A stretch of DNA of 64,000 bases from Pseudomonas sp. ERMR1:02. Its GTDB lineage: Bacteria > Pseudomonadota > Gammaproteobacteria > Pseudomonadales > Pseudomonadaceae. The notes beneath the pieces are model-generated. The model was not told where the DNA came from, ran no database searches, and saw only the letters and a list, made by a program, of their open reading frames with translations. A program made the position numbers and the translations under genes. Positions 17,167 through 26,057 of this stretch are shown here, in pieces. The stretch's first letter is position 1, and each line of letters begins with the position of its first letter. The DNA lies in contig NZ_NKJI01000007.1 in assembly GCF_002277815.1 (NCBI RefSeq), positions 62,001 through 126,000 on the forward strand, written 5' to 3'.

Positions 17167-17892
17167 TCAGCCGTGTGAGCGTTGCCACTCGTCAATTATG
17201 TTGCGCAGATGCTCCCCGGAAAAACTACCGAAATGCCCACCATGCACCGTGCGGATCGGCAGCGCGCGCAAGCGCTGCAGGCTGCGGGCGTAGTCGTCGG
17301 GGTTGGAGTGGTAGGCGTCTTCGATCAGCGGCCCGTCGTAAATGATGTCGCCGCTGAACAGGGTCTCGGTCGCCGCTTCATACAGACTGATACCGCCCGG
17401 CGAGTGCCCCGGCGTGTGCAGCACTTGCAGCACCCGGTCACCCAGGTCCAGCACATCACCTTCTTCGATCATGCCCGTCGCCGGTGCAGCTTTGACCCGA
17501 TATTCGGCATAGCACAACGGGCAATCGGGGTGCGCTTCGAACATATCGTCGCCGACAAACGCCCGACTCAAATCGTTTTCGCCGTCCGGTGCGGCGAGGA
17601 TCTGCGCTTCAGCCGGGTGAACCAGGCGTTCAGAAAACTCGTGATGCCCGGCAATGTGGTCGAAATGGCAATGACTGGCTACCGCTACCAAAGGCCGCTC
17701 GGTGATCCACGGCAACTGCTCGCGCAGGCTGACCAGCCCGGAACCGCTGTCCAGCAGCAGATCCTTGTCGCGACCCTGAATGTGCCAAAGATTGCAGCGG
17801 TAGAAGGGACGAATGTACGGCTCGTGAATCAGGCGAATTCCGTCGCTGAGTTGCTTGACCTCGAACCACTGATCGCGAGAAACAATTTTCAT
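17167..17892 (-). CDS. Metallo-beta-lactamase-fold hydrolase
   Basis: A 241-residue metallo-hydrolase of the glyoxalase II-like branch. The metal motif is SHCHFDHIAGHH (HxHxDH) near residue 77, with later ligands in HTPGHSPGG, FSGDIIYDG and HGGHFGSF. ATG at 17892 (MKIVSRDQWF) is used rather than the longer frame, which runs through the neighbouring terminator. Substrate unknown. An internal CPLC stretch (DCPLCYAEY) is unusual for the fold and could bind metal or be redox active. Confidence 0.87.
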   Translation of the reverse strand: MKIVSRDQWFEVKQLSDGIRLIHEPYIRPFYRCNLWHIQGRDKDLLLDSGSGLVSLREQLPWITERPLVAVASHCHFDHIAGHHEFSERLVHPAEAQILAAPDGENDLSRAFVGDDMFEAHPDCPLCYAEYRVKAAPATGMIEEGDVLDLGDRVLQVLHTPGHSPGGISLYEAATETLFSGDIIYDGPLIEDAYHSNPDDYARSLQRLRALPIRTVHGGHFGSFSGEHLRNIIDEWQRSHG

Positions 17893-17911
17893 CAAAAGTT
17901 TTCTCCAGACG

Positions 17912-17946
17912 AAAAAAAACGGGTGTGGCAACCGACGCCACACCCG
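17912..17946 (-). terminator. Intrinsic terminator of the symporter gene
   Basis: CGGGTGTGGC (17920-17929) pairs perfectly with GCCACACCCG (17937-17946); on the minus strand the stem is followed by eight Ts (A run at 17912-17919). Confidence 0.9.
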
Positions 17947-17977
17947 TCGAAGAAAGCATCAAGTCGTTATGTTCAGC

Positions 17978-19357
17978 TTAGGCGGCGCTGGCCACCATTG
18001 CCGGGCGACGGGACATCAGGCTGACCACCACGAAGCTCACCAGACCAGCAACCAGGCTGTAGTAGATCGGGGTGTTGGCATCCAGACCGTCCTTGACCAT
18101 GAACAGCAGGGCAGTGGCAAAACCCAGGCCCATGCTGGCGATGGCGCCGGCGGTGGTGGCGCGTTTCCAGAAGATCGCACCGATCAGCGGGATCAGCATG
18201 CCGCCAACCAACAGGTTGTAGGCCAGGGTCAGGGCGCTGATCACGTCATTCACGACCAGTGCGATACCAAGCACCACGAAACCGGTCAACATAGTAACCA
18301 CGCGATTCAGACGTAGGCTCGACTGTTTACCGCCACGCAGTTTCGGCAGCAGGTCTTCGGTCAGGGTGGTGGCAGCGGCGAGCAGGCCGGCGCTGGCGGT
18401 GGACATCATGGCGGCCAGTGCGGCAGCGATGACCAGGCCACGGATACCGTCCGGCAGGGACAGTTTCACGATCGCGGCGAAAGCGTTGTTGACGTTGTCC
18501 AGGTCCGGGATCAGCACGTGAGCAGCCATGCCGATCAGGGCGCAGGCCAGACCGTAGATGATGCAGTAGATACCGGCAGCGGTACCGGCGTATTGCGCGA
18601 CTTTGGCGGTCTTGACGGTGAACACCCGTTGCCAGATGTCCTGACCGATCAGGATGCCGAAGAAGTAGATCACGAAGTAGGTGATGATGGTGTCCCAACC
18701 GATGGTGGTGAAGCTGAAGCTCGCCGCCGGCAGTTTGGCCACCAGCTGATCCCAGCCGCCGACGCGGTACATGCAGATTGGCAACAGGATGAACATCAGG
18801 CCCACGGTCTTGATCACGAACTGGACGATGTCAGTCAGGGTCAGCGACCACATGCCACCGATCGCCGAGTAGATCACAACCACGCCACCGCCGAGCAGTA
18901 CCGAAATCCAGAATGGCAGGCCGAACAGCACTTGCAGGACGGTGCCGATCGCCAGGATCGACACTACGCCGATCATCAATGCGTAGGCCAGCATGATTAC
19001 CGCGCTCGCGGAGCGGGCCATCGGGTTGTAGCGTTTTTCCAGCACCTGGGTAACGGTGTAGATCTTCAGTTTCAACAGCGGTTTGGCGAGGAACAGGTTC
19101 AGCGCGACGATCCCGCAACCCAGTGCGGCGCAAAGCCAGAAACCGGAGATGCCATGCACGTAGCCCAGGCGCACGGTGCCCACGGTGGACGCGCCGCCGA
19201 GGACGGTGGCAGCCATGGTGCCCATGTACAGGGTCGGGCCTAGGTTACGACCGGCGACCAAAAAGTCTTCGTTGGTCTTGGCCTTGCGCATGCCGTAGTA
19301 GCCGAGTATCAGCATCGCGGCGGCGTAGATGAGTACGACGAATAAATCCAAAGCCAT
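17978..19357 (-). CDS. Sodium:solute symporter (SSS) family transporter
   Basis: A 459-residue membrane protein with about thirteen hydrophobic segments and the SSS hallmarks: LVAGRNLGPTLYMGTMAATV near residue 33, GGMWSLTLTDIVQF near 167 and AALAAMMSTASAGLLAAATT near 320 (sodium site region). It lies 200 bases downstream of gbuA on the same strand, the order also found in P. aeruginosa, so guanidinobutyrate or a related guanidino compound is the likely substrate; this is inference. Confidence 0.9.
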   Translation of the reverse strand: MALDLFVVLIYAAAMLILGYYGMRKAKTNEDFLVAGRNLGPTLYMGTMAATVLGGASTVGTVRLGYVHGISGFWLCAALGCGIVALNLFLAKPLLKLKIYTVTQVLEKRYNPMARSASAVIMLAYALMIGVVSILAIGTVLQVLFGLPFWISVLLGGGVVVIYSAIGGMWSLTLTDIVQFVIKTVGLMFILLPICMYRVGGWDQLVAKLPAASFSFTTIGWDTIITYFVIYFFGILIGQDIWQRVFTVKTAKVAQYAGTAAGIYCIIYGLACALIGMAAHVLIPDLDNVNNAFAAIVKLSLPDGIRGLVIAAALAAMMSTASAGLLAAATTLTEDLLPKLRGGKQSSLRLNRVVTMLTGFVVLGIALVVNDVISALTLAYNLLVGGMLIPLIGAIFWKRATTAGAIASMGLGFATALLFMVKDGLDANTPIYYSLVAGLVSFVVVSLMSRRPAMVASAA

Positions 19358-19422
19358 TATGGCGTGTCTCCGATTGTAATTTTATAGTGAGGCTGAAATC
19401 AATTGCTGGGGAAACATCAATC

Positions 19423-19516
19423 CCTGTGGGAGCGTGGCTAGCCCGCGAAGAGTGCACCGCGGTCTGTCATGCAGTACGCGTCATCGTTCTTCGCGGGCAA
19501 GCCGCGCTCCCACAGG
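19423..19516. repeat. REP-like inverted repeat
   Basis: Arms CCTGTGGGAGCGTGGCTAGC and GCAAGCCGCGCTCCCACAGG, with inner CCGCGAAGA pairing TCTTCGCGG. It lies between gbuA and the symporter gene and could lower downstream expression. Confidence 0.9.
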
Positions 19517-19557
19517 TAATGTGTTGGCCACCGGTAATGCGTTAAATCAGGTGATCC

Positions 19558-20508
19558 TTAGCGGTGAACCACACCAGGCAGTACGCAGAGCATTTCGTAC
19601 AGCAGGTTGGCGGCCAGCAGCGAGGTGTTGCCGGTGGTGTCATAAGCGGGCGAGACTTCTACCAGATCGCAACCGATCAGGTCGAGACCTTGGCAGCCGC
19701 GAACGATTTCGATCGCCTGAATGGTCGTCAGACCACCGATTTCCGGGGTGCCGGTGCCAGGCGCCCAGGCTGGGTCGATGCCGTCGATGTCGAAGCTCAG
19801 GTACACCGGACCGCCGCCGACTTTCTCGCGAACTTCGGCCATCAAAGGCGCCAGTGATTTGTGCCAGCACTCTTCGGCCTGAACCACGCGGAAGCCCTGG
19901 TTGCGGCTCCAGTTGAAGTCGTCAGCGGTGTAGCCCTGGGCGCGCAGACCGATTTGCACAACACGGTCCGGGTCAATCAGGCCTTCTTCGACGGCGCGAC
20001 GGAAAGTGGTGCCGTGGGCGATTTTCTCGCCGAACATGTGATCGTTCACATCGGCGTGGGCGTCGATATGCACCAGACCGACCTTGCCGTGTTTTTTATG
20101 GATGGCACGCAGGATCGGCAAAGTGATGGTGTGGTCGCCGCCCAGGGTCAGGGGGATCACATCGTGTTCGAGGATATTGTCGTAGGACTCTTCGATGATC
20201 CGTACGGCATCCAGCAGGTTGAAGGTGTTGATCGCCACGTCGCCGATATCGGCAACCGACAGCGAGTCGAACGGAGCAGCGCCGGTCGCCATGTTGTATG
20301 GGCGGATCATCACCGATTCAGCGCGGATTTCGCGAGGTCCGAAACGGGTGCCGGGGCGCAGCGAAGTACCGATGTCCAGGGGCACGCCGACGAAGGCAGC
20401 GTCCAGACCGGCAGCGGTAGGTACATGGGGGAGTCGCATCATGGTGGCGATGCCGCCGAAGCGCGGCATTTCGTTGCCGCCCAGTGGTTGGTGAAGAATC
20501 TTGTCCAC
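19558..20508 (-). CDS. gbuA: Guanidinobutyrase
   Basis: A 316-residue ureohydrolase that hydrolyses 4-guanidinobutyrate to 4-aminobutyrate and urea. Binuclear manganese ligands are in GGDHTITLP, HIDAHADVND and SFDIDGIDPAWAPGTGTPE. The N-terminus (MDKILHQPLGGNEMPRFGG) and the adjacent divergent LysR gene match the gbuA-gbuR arrangement of P. aeruginosa, which separates it from agmatinase, its closest relative in sequence. Confidence 0.93.
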   Translation of the reverse strand: MDKILHQPLGGNEMPRFGGIATMMRLPHVPTAAGLDAAFVGVPLDIGTSLRPGTRFGPREIRAESVMIRPYNMATGAAPFDSLSVADIGDVAINTFNLLDAVRIIEESYDNILEHDVIPLTLGGDHTITLPILRAIHKKHGKVGLVHIDAHADVNDHMFGEKIAHGTTFRRAVEEGLIDPDRVVQIGLRAQGYTADDFNWSRNQGFRVVQAEECWHKSLAPLMAEVREKVGGGPVYLSFDIDGIDPAWAPGTGTPEIGGLTTIQAIEIVRGCQGLDLIGCDLVEVSPAYDTTGNTSLLAANLLYEMLCVLPGVVHR

Positions 20509-20630
20509 GGGTAGGGCCTCATCGTCGTTGTTTTATTTATGTCGGTTGCGCAGGTCAAAGAGACACAGGCACCGCTGTGGGCTGATTCTGCGAAATGTAG
20601 TGGCCGGGAAGAATCGCTACGCGCAAATAC

Positions 20631-20654
20631 TTAGTTCAGATTTTTCTAAACTAA
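20631..20654. promoter_or_regulatory. Candidate GbuR operator
   Basis: TTAGTT-N12-AACTAA in the gap between divergent gbuA and gbuR, about 125 bases before the gbuA start. Symmetry and size fit a LysR-type site. The rest of this 358-base gap holds a REP element nearer gbuR and nothing else recognised. Confidence 0.45.
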
Positions 20655-20710
20655 TACGGATGGTGACGATAGACTTCACATCATGAGGTGTGTGTCGTCT
20701 GGGCGGGCCT

Positions 20711-20795
20711 CTTCGCGGGCAAGCCTCGCTCCTACAGGAATGGTGTGCGCCGCGAAAACGGCAAATGACCTGTAGGAGCGAGGCTTGCCCGCGAT
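20711..20795. repeat. REP-like inverted repeat
   Basis: Arms CTTCGCGGGCAAGCCTCGCT and AGCGAGGCTTGCCCGCGA. It sits in the 5' leader of gbuR, an uncommon place for an element that normally lies between gene ends. A near copy with the same inner sequence occurs at 22381-22468. Confidence 0.88.
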
Positions 20796-20866
20796 CGGTT
20801 GCGCAGCAACCGCAATTCAGGCAACTCAGATTCAGTTTGAAATTCGACTGGTGTTTGGAGCCCCTC

Positions 20867-21760
20867 ATGGCCAACGCTTTACCCGACCTGAAACTATTGC
20901 GCATTTTCGTCAGCGTGGTGCGTCATCAGGGATTCGCCAACGCCCAGCAAGAACTGAATCTCTCGACGTCGGCGATCAGCACCTACATGAGTCAGCTCGA
21001 GTCAGCGCTGGGCCTGGTGCTGTGCCATCGCGGCCGTGGCGGTTTCAGCCTGACCAGCAAGGGCGAGTTGTTCCATCAGGAAACCCTGCGTCTGCTGGGC
21101 GAGCTGGAAGGTTTCGAACAATACGCCGCCGCGCTCAAGGGCGAATTGCGCGGCACACTGAACCTGGGGGTGATCGACTCCACGGTCAGCGACAAGGCCT
21201 TGCCGTTCGCCGAAGCCATCGGCGCCTACAGCCAGGAACACCCGGCCGTGCATTTGCATCTGTCGGTCATGAGCCCTTATGAACTGCAACTGGGCGTGCA
21301 GGACAACCGTCTCGACCTGGCCATCGGCGCGTTTTCCACGCGCATGAGCGGTCTGGTGTACATGCCGCTGTACCGCGAACAGCATTGGTTGTATTGCAGT
21401 ACGCGGCATCCGCTGTTCAACGAGCGGCGCATTCCCGAGCAGGTCATCACTCAGCAGCGCATGGTCGGTCGCGGCTACTGGAGCCAGGCCGAACTGGCCC
21501 GCCACGGCTTCAAGCACAGCGCCGCGACGGTGGAGAGTATGGAGGCGCAGCTGATTCTAGTGCTGTCCGGTGCCTACATTGGTTACTTGCCGGAGCACTA
21601 CGCCCAGGCTTGGGCCGACAAGGGCGATTTGCGTGTGCTGCTGCCGGCGACCTTCGGTTATCAGGCGCCGTTTTCGATGATCGTACGTCGCGGTCGCAGT
21701 CGTGAACCGTTGATCCAGACTTTCCGTGATTTGCTTAAAGCACAGCTCAATCAGGCTTGA
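20867..21760 (+). CDS. gbuR: LysR family regulator of guanidinobutyrate use
   Basis: A 297-residue LysR-type activator with an N-terminal helix-turn-helix (residues about 8-68; FANAQQELNLSTSAISTYMS) and a C-terminal ligand domain. ATG at 20867 follows GGAG; the longer open frame runs back through a REP element. Divergent from gbuA, as in P. aeruginosa where GbuR activates gbuA with guanidinobutyrate. The functional name rests on that synteny. Confidence 0.85.
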   Translation: MANALPDLKLLRIFVSVVRHQGFANAQQELNLSTSAISTYMSQLESALGLVLCHRGRGGFSLTSKGELFHQETLRLLGELEGFEQYAAALKGELRGTLNLGVIDSTVSDKALPFAEAIGAYSQEHPAVHLHLSVMSPYELQLGVQDNRLDLAIGAFSTRMSGLVYMPLYREQHWLYCSTRHPLFNERRIPEQVITQQRMVGRGYWSQAELARHGFKHSAATVESMEAQLILVLSGAYIGYLPEHYAQAWADKGDLRVLLPATFGYQAPFSMIVRRGRSREPLIQTFRDLLKAQLNQA

Positions 21761-21765
21761 AGAAT

Positions 21766-22362
21766 ATGTCCAGAATCCAGTGTCCGCGCTGCCTTCGTCC
21801 ACAAACTCATTGCTTGTGCCCGCTGATCCCGAGCCTCGACAGCCGCACCCGCGTGTTGCTGTTGCAGCACCCGAGCGAAGTAAACCACGCGTTGAATACT
21901 GCACGGCTGGCGGCGTTGGGCTTGAACAACGCCGAACTGATCGTCGGCGAAATCTTTGAAAATTTACCGACGCTGTTGAACCAGCCCGGTTATCAGGCGC
22001 GGTTGTTGTTTCCCGCAGACGATGCGCAACCGATGCAGGCTTACACCGCATCGGATGATGCGTTACTGCTGGTGGTACCGGACGGCACCTGGCGCAAGGC
22101 GCGCAAGATGCTGCACCTGAACCCGCTGCTGGCGGCATTGCCCAGGGTGTCCCTGGCCGAGGGCGGCGTGTCCCGTTATCGGCTGCGCAAGGCACCGGGG
22201 CCGGGGGCGTTGTCGACGGTGGAGGCGATTGTGCAGGCGTTGCAGATACTGGAAGCGCCGGCTTCATTCGAGCCCTTGTTGAAGCCGTTCGAAGCGTTGA
22301 TCGAGGGGCAGATTGCGGCGATGGGGGAGGAGACCTTCCAGCGTAATCATGGGTCGAAATAG
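21766..22362 (+). CDS. DTW domain-containing protein (tRNA acp3U synthase family)
   Basis: A 198-residue DTW-domain protein. These (TapT/YfiP) transfer the 3-amino-3-carboxypropyl group of S-adenosylmethionine to uridine 47 of tRNA. The N-terminal zinc-like motif CPRC-LRPQTHCLC has four cysteines, and the name-giving motif appears as DGTWRKARKM near residue 107. ATG at 21766 follows gbuR by only 5 bases, so the two are probably cotranscribed although functionally unrelated. Confidence 0.9.
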   Translation: MSRIQCPRCLRPQTHCLCPLIPSLDSRTRVLLLQHPSEVNHALNTARLAALGLNNAELIVGEIFENLPTLLNQPGYQARLLFPADDAQPMQAYTASDDALLLVVPDGTWRKARKMLHLNPLLAALPRVSLAEGGVSRYRLRKAPGPGALSTVEAIVQALQILEAPASFEPLLKPFEALIEGQIAAMGEETFQRNHGSK

Positions 22363-22380
22363 TGGTTATCTGTGCTGGCC

Positions 22381-22468
22381 TCTTCGCGGGCAAGCCTCGC
22401 TCCTACAGGTTGTGTGTGTGCCGCGAAAACGGCGCATGACCTGTAGGAGCGAGGCTTGCCCGCGAAGA
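22381..22468. repeat. REP-like inverted repeat
   Basis: Arms TCTTCGCGGGCAAGCCTCGC and GCGAGGCTTGCCCGCGAAGA. It lies between convergent ends of the DTW gene and the secretion adaptor gene. The loop shares GTGTG-CCGCGAAAACGGC with the copy at 20711-20795, indicating recent common origin. Confidence 0.9.
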
Positions 22469-22502
22469 CGGCAGAACAATCACAAGAAATACTGACTTGA
22501 AG

Positions 22503-23870
22503 CTAGCGCTCGCGCATCGCCTCAGTCCGCGCCTTGAGCACCGGTTTAAGCAGGTAATCCAGCACCGTTTTCTCCCCGGTAATAATGTCCACCGTCGCCA
22601 CCATCCCCGGAATAATCAACAGCGGTTTCACATCCCCGCCCAAATGGTTTTTATCGGTGCGCACCTGAATCAGGTAAAAGCTGTTGCCCTTGTCATCGGT
22701 GATGGTGTCGGCACCAATCAGTTCAAGCTTGGCGCTCAGGCCACCATAAATCGTGTAATCGTAGGCGCTGAACTTGACCATGGCTTTCTGCCCCGGGTGC
22801 AGGAATGCCACGTCCTGTGGTCGCACCTTCGCCTCGATCAGCAGGTTGTCTTCCAGGGGCACGATTTCCACCATATCGCTGCCCGGCTGGACCACGCCGC
22901 CAATGGTGTTGACCTTCAGCACCTTAATGATGCCCTTGACCGGCGAGATCACCGTGGTGCGGGTCACGCGGTCGTCGATGGCGATGCTCGATGCGGTGAT
23001 TTTCGACAGGTCGGTGCGTTTCTCATTCAACTCTTTGGCCGCGTCCGAACGGAAACTTTGTTCCGACTCGTCGATCTTGCTCCTGATCTCGGCAATCGCC
23101 GATTCCGCACGGGGGATCGCCAGGGTGGTGGCGTTCAGCGAGCCGCGGATTTCCACGGCGCTGCGCTTGAGACGCAGGATCTCCACCGGCGATACGGCGC
23201 CGGTCTTGACCAGCGGCTCCGACATCCCCATCTCCTGGTTGACCAAGGACAGGCTTGAACTGTACTGCCCCGCTTTCGAACGAAATTCCGCCAGTTCCTG
23301 GGTTTTTTGCCGCAGTTGTTCTGTCAGTGTGCGTTGTTCGCTAGCCAGTCGACGTTGTCGTTGTTCGTACAGGGAGCGTTCGTCTTCGGCCACTTGCGGC
23401 GCCTTGGCGATCACTTCTACCGACAGTTTGAATGGCCGGCCTTCGGCTTCCGCCGACAGCCTCTCGACCTGCGCGATTAGTGCGTAACGATCGGCCTCGC
23501 TTTCACCCTTGTTCGACAGGTAGCGCGTGTCATCCAGGCGCAGCAAGGTGTCGCCCTTGTTCACCATTTGCCCTTCTCGCACGAAAATCTCGGTGACGAT
23601 GCCCCCCTCAAGGTTCTGGATCACTTGCACCTTGCTCGAGGGAATCGCCTTGCCTTCGCCCATGGTCACTTCCTGCAACACGGCGAACTTGGCCCAGACC
23701 AGCGCGCTGATCAACAGCGCCGCCGCGAGCCATACCGTGACCCGTGACCAGCGCGGCGAATCCTGCAGCGCAGCGCCGGCGGTTTCCGGCATGAATTCAA
23801 CTTCGGCGCTTTTTGAGAAACTGTTGAAGTAGCCGCTGGTTTTCGACGTTACGGGCTGATCAGCAGACAT
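22503..23870 (-). CDS. HlyD family type I secretion adaptor (MapC/LapC-like)
   Basis: A 455-residue membrane fusion protein. One membrane segment (about residues 48-68) is followed by a split lipoyl domain (KVQVIQNLEGGIVTEIFVRE and later TTVISPVKGIIKVLKVNT), a long coiled coil (residues about 135-290) and a beta domain (YTIYGGLSAKLELIGADTI). It links the inner-membrane ABC exporter to the TolC-like channel. Last gene of a three-gene operon, starting 9 bases after the exporter stop. In P. fluorescens the equivalents are LapC and MapC; which of the two this is cannot be settled here. Confidence 0.92.
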   Translation of the reverse strand: MSADQPVTSKTSGYFNSFSKSAEVEFMPETAGAALQDSPRWSRVTVWLAAALLISALVWAKFAVLQEVTMGEGKAIPSSKVQVIQNLEGGIVTEIFVREGQMVNKGDTLLRLDDTRYLSNKGESEADRYALIAQVERLSAEAEGRPFKLSVEVIAKAPQVAEDERSLYEQRQRRLASEQRTLTEQLRQKTQELAEFRSKAGQYSSSLSLVNQEMGMSEPLVKTGAVSPVEILRLKRSAVEIRGSLNATTLAIPRAESAIAEIRSKIDESEQSFRSDAAKELNEKRTDLSKITASSIAIDDRVTRTTVISPVKGIIKVLKVNTIGGVVQPGSDMVEIVPLEDNLLIEAKVRPQDVAFLHPGQKAMVKFSAYDYTIYGGLSAKLELIGADTITDDKGNSFYLIQVRTDKNHLGGDVKPLLIIPGMVATVDIITGEKTVLDYLLKPVLKARTEAMRER

Positions 23871-23879
23871 GGGCGACTC

Positions 23880-26039
23880 CTAAACCGCAGCAGAGCCGAC
23901 ACGGCCCTTGCGCAGTGCATCGATGACCGCTTCTTTCGGTCCGTCAGCGACGATCCGCCCGTTGTCCAGCACCACCAATCTATCCACCAGACTGAGCATC
24001 GAGGTGCGGTGGGTGACCAGCAGCACGGTTTTGCCCTTGACCCAGCCGTGGAGTTTTTGCCGCAGAACGTCTTCGCTGCTGTTGTCCATGGCGCTGGTAG
24101 GTTCGTCCAGCAGCATGATCGGCGGGTCGAGCAACAACGCCCGGGCCAACAGCACGGCCTGGCGTTGACCGCCGGACAGCAATTGCCCGCGCTCGCCGAC
24201 GGGCCGGTCGAAGCCTTGCGGGTGTTGCCGGGCCAGTTCAGTGACGCCGGTCAGTTCCGCCACTTCAAGCATGCGTGCGTCGCTGATGTAGCGCGCGCCG
24301 AGGGTCAGGTTGTCGCGCAGGCTACCGGCCAGCAGCGGCAGGTCGTGGGCGACGTAACCGATCTGATGACGCAGGTCGGCGACGTCCAGTTGTCGCAGGT
24401 CAAGGCCATCGAGCAGCAACTGGCCTTCCTCAGGTTCGTAGAACCCCATCACCAGTCGCGCCAAAGTACTTTTACCTGAGCCACTGCGGCCGATGATGCC
24501 TATCCGTTCGCCGGGTTTTACATTGAAGCTGACATTGGCCAGCGCCGGGGCGTTCTGGCCGTTGTAGTGGAACGTCACGCCGACCACATCCAGCGCACCT
24601 TGTAGTTGTGTGCGCTCCAGCGGCCGTTGGCTGGCGTCCCGCTCCTGGGGCAGCGACATCAGCGCGTCGGTGCTTTTCATGGTCAATTGCGCTTGTTGGT
24701 AGCGGGTGATCAACCCGGCGATCTGCCCCAAAGGCGCCAGCACCCGACTGCCGAGCATGTAAGTCGCTACCAGTGCGCCGACGCTCAGGTTGCCGGCGAT
24801 GATGCTGTAGACCCCGGCGACGATGGTCGCCATGCCGGAAAACTGCTGGATGAACAACGTGCCGTTGGTGGCCAGCGCCGCCAGATTGCGCGCGTGGCTG
24901 TCGAGGCGGGTGAGGGCGCCGTGGGTGCTTTCCCATTTGTGCTGACGCTCGCTTTCGGCGCTGCAGGCCTTGAGGGTTTCCAGGCCACCGAGAGTTTCGA
25001 TCAGCAGGGCCTGGCGTTCGGCGCCGAGGCTGAGACTCTTCTGCACGGTGTCGCGCAGGCGGGACTGAATCACCATGGCGAAAATGATCGTGATCGGAAA
25101 CGCCAGGATAGGAATCACCACCAGCCAGCCGCCGAGCAGGCCGATCACCAGCAGCATCAGCAGGGCAAAGGGCAGATCGATCAGACTGGTCAGCGTCACT
25201 GCGGTGAGAAATTCTCGCAGGCCCTGGAAATCATGAATGCTCTGGGCAAAACCGCCGATGGTCGCCGGCCGCGCTTTCATCGCCATGCCGGTAATGCGCT
25301 CGAACAGCGTTGCCGACAGGATCACATCGGTTTTCTTCCCTGCGGTGTCCAGCAAATGCGCGCGCACCACGCGCAGTACCAGCTCAAAACCGGTGCCGAT
25401 CAGCAAGCCGATGGACAGCACCCACAGCGTCGATGTGGCCTGGTTCGGCACCACGCGGTCGTAGGTTTGCATGACGAACAGCGGCACCATCAGGCCCAGC
25501 AGGTTAATCAGGAAACTCGCCAGGATTGCGTCGCTGTACAGCCATTTCGACAGCTTCAGGGTGTCGCGAAACCACGCCTGCACCCGCGGCACCAGGGGCG
25601 AGCGCAGGTCCTCGAGTTCATGCCGAGGCCGGGCAAACAAGGCCTGGCCGGAATAATGCTCTGCAAGTTCTTGAGGGCTGATCCATTGCTCACCGCCGTC
25701 GGCTTCGCTGGGCAGGATCAGCACCTGGCCATCTTCGCCGATGCGTCGCAGGACCGCCGTGCGGCCGTTGTTGAGCAGCAGCAACACCGGCAGGTTGAGC
25801 GGTGAGATGTCTTTGAGCTCGCGGCGCAGCAGGCGTGCCTGCAAACCGGCCCTGGCCGCTGCGCGCGGCAGCAGGTCCAGGCTCAGGCGTTGGTGTGCCA
25901 TTGGCAGCCCGGCACTGAGGCTGGCGCGACTGACCGTCGCGCCGTGGAGTTTGCAGAGGATCAACAGACCGTCCAGAAGCGGGTCATCGAAGCTCAGGCG
26001 CGGATCGACACCGATGTTGCCGGGTTCCATGCTGGTCAC
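23880..26039 (-). CDS. Type I secretion ABC exporter, permease/ATPase (MapB/LapB-like)
   Basis: A 719-residue exporter: N-terminal C39-like domain (residues about 15-135) where the catalytic Cys of true C39 peptidases is absent (DDPLLDGLLILCKLHG), a six-helix membrane domain (about 165-445) and an ATPase (about 480-715) with Walker A GRSGSGKST, signature LLSGGQRQ, Walker B IMLLDEPTSAMD and His in LLVTHRTSM. The lack of the protease means the substrate is not cut during export, as expected for an adhesin with a C-terminal RTX signal. It probably exports the divergent 2631-residue adhesin. Confidence 0.94.
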   Translation of the reverse strand: MTSMEPGNIGVDPRLSFDDPLLDGLLILCKLHGATVSRASLSAGLPMAHQRLSLDLLPRAAARAGLQARLLRRELKDISPLNLPVLLLLNNGRTAVLRRIGEDGQVLILPSEADGGEQWISPQELAEHYSGQALFARPRHELEDLRSPLVPRVQAWFRDTLKLSKWLYSDAILASFLINLLGLMVPLFVMQTYDRVVPNQATSTLWVLSIGLLIGTGFELVLRVVRAHLLDTAGKKTDVILSATLFERITGMAMKARPATIGGFAQSIHDFQGLREFLTAVTLTSLIDLPFALLMLLVIGLLGGWLVVIPILAFPITIIFAMVIQSRLRDTVQKSLSLGAERQALLIETLGGLETLKACSAESERQHKWESTHGALTRLDSHARNLAALATNGTLFIQQFSGMATIVAGVYSIIAGNLSVGALVATYMLGSRVLAPLGQIAGLITRYQQAQLTMKSTDALMSLPQERDASQRPLERTQLQGALDVVGVTFHYNGQNAPALANVSFNVKPGERIGIIGRSGSGKSTLARLVMGFYEPEEGQLLLDGLDLRQLDVADLRHQIGYVAHDLPLLAGSLRDNLTLGARYISDARMLEVAELTGVTELARQHPQGFDRPVGERGQLLSGGQRQAVLLARALLLDPPIMLLDEPTSAMDNSSEDVLRQKLHGWVKGKTVLLVTHRTSMLSLVDRLVVLDNGRIVADGPKEAVIDALRKGRVGSAAV

Positions 26040-26057
26040 ATTGAACGCTCCCGTGCA

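Noticed and set aside
19558..20508. Agmatinase (speB)
   Set aside because: The divergent gbuR-type LysR gene and the nearby symporter match the guanidinobutyrase locus; the ureohydrolase core alone cannot tell the two apart.
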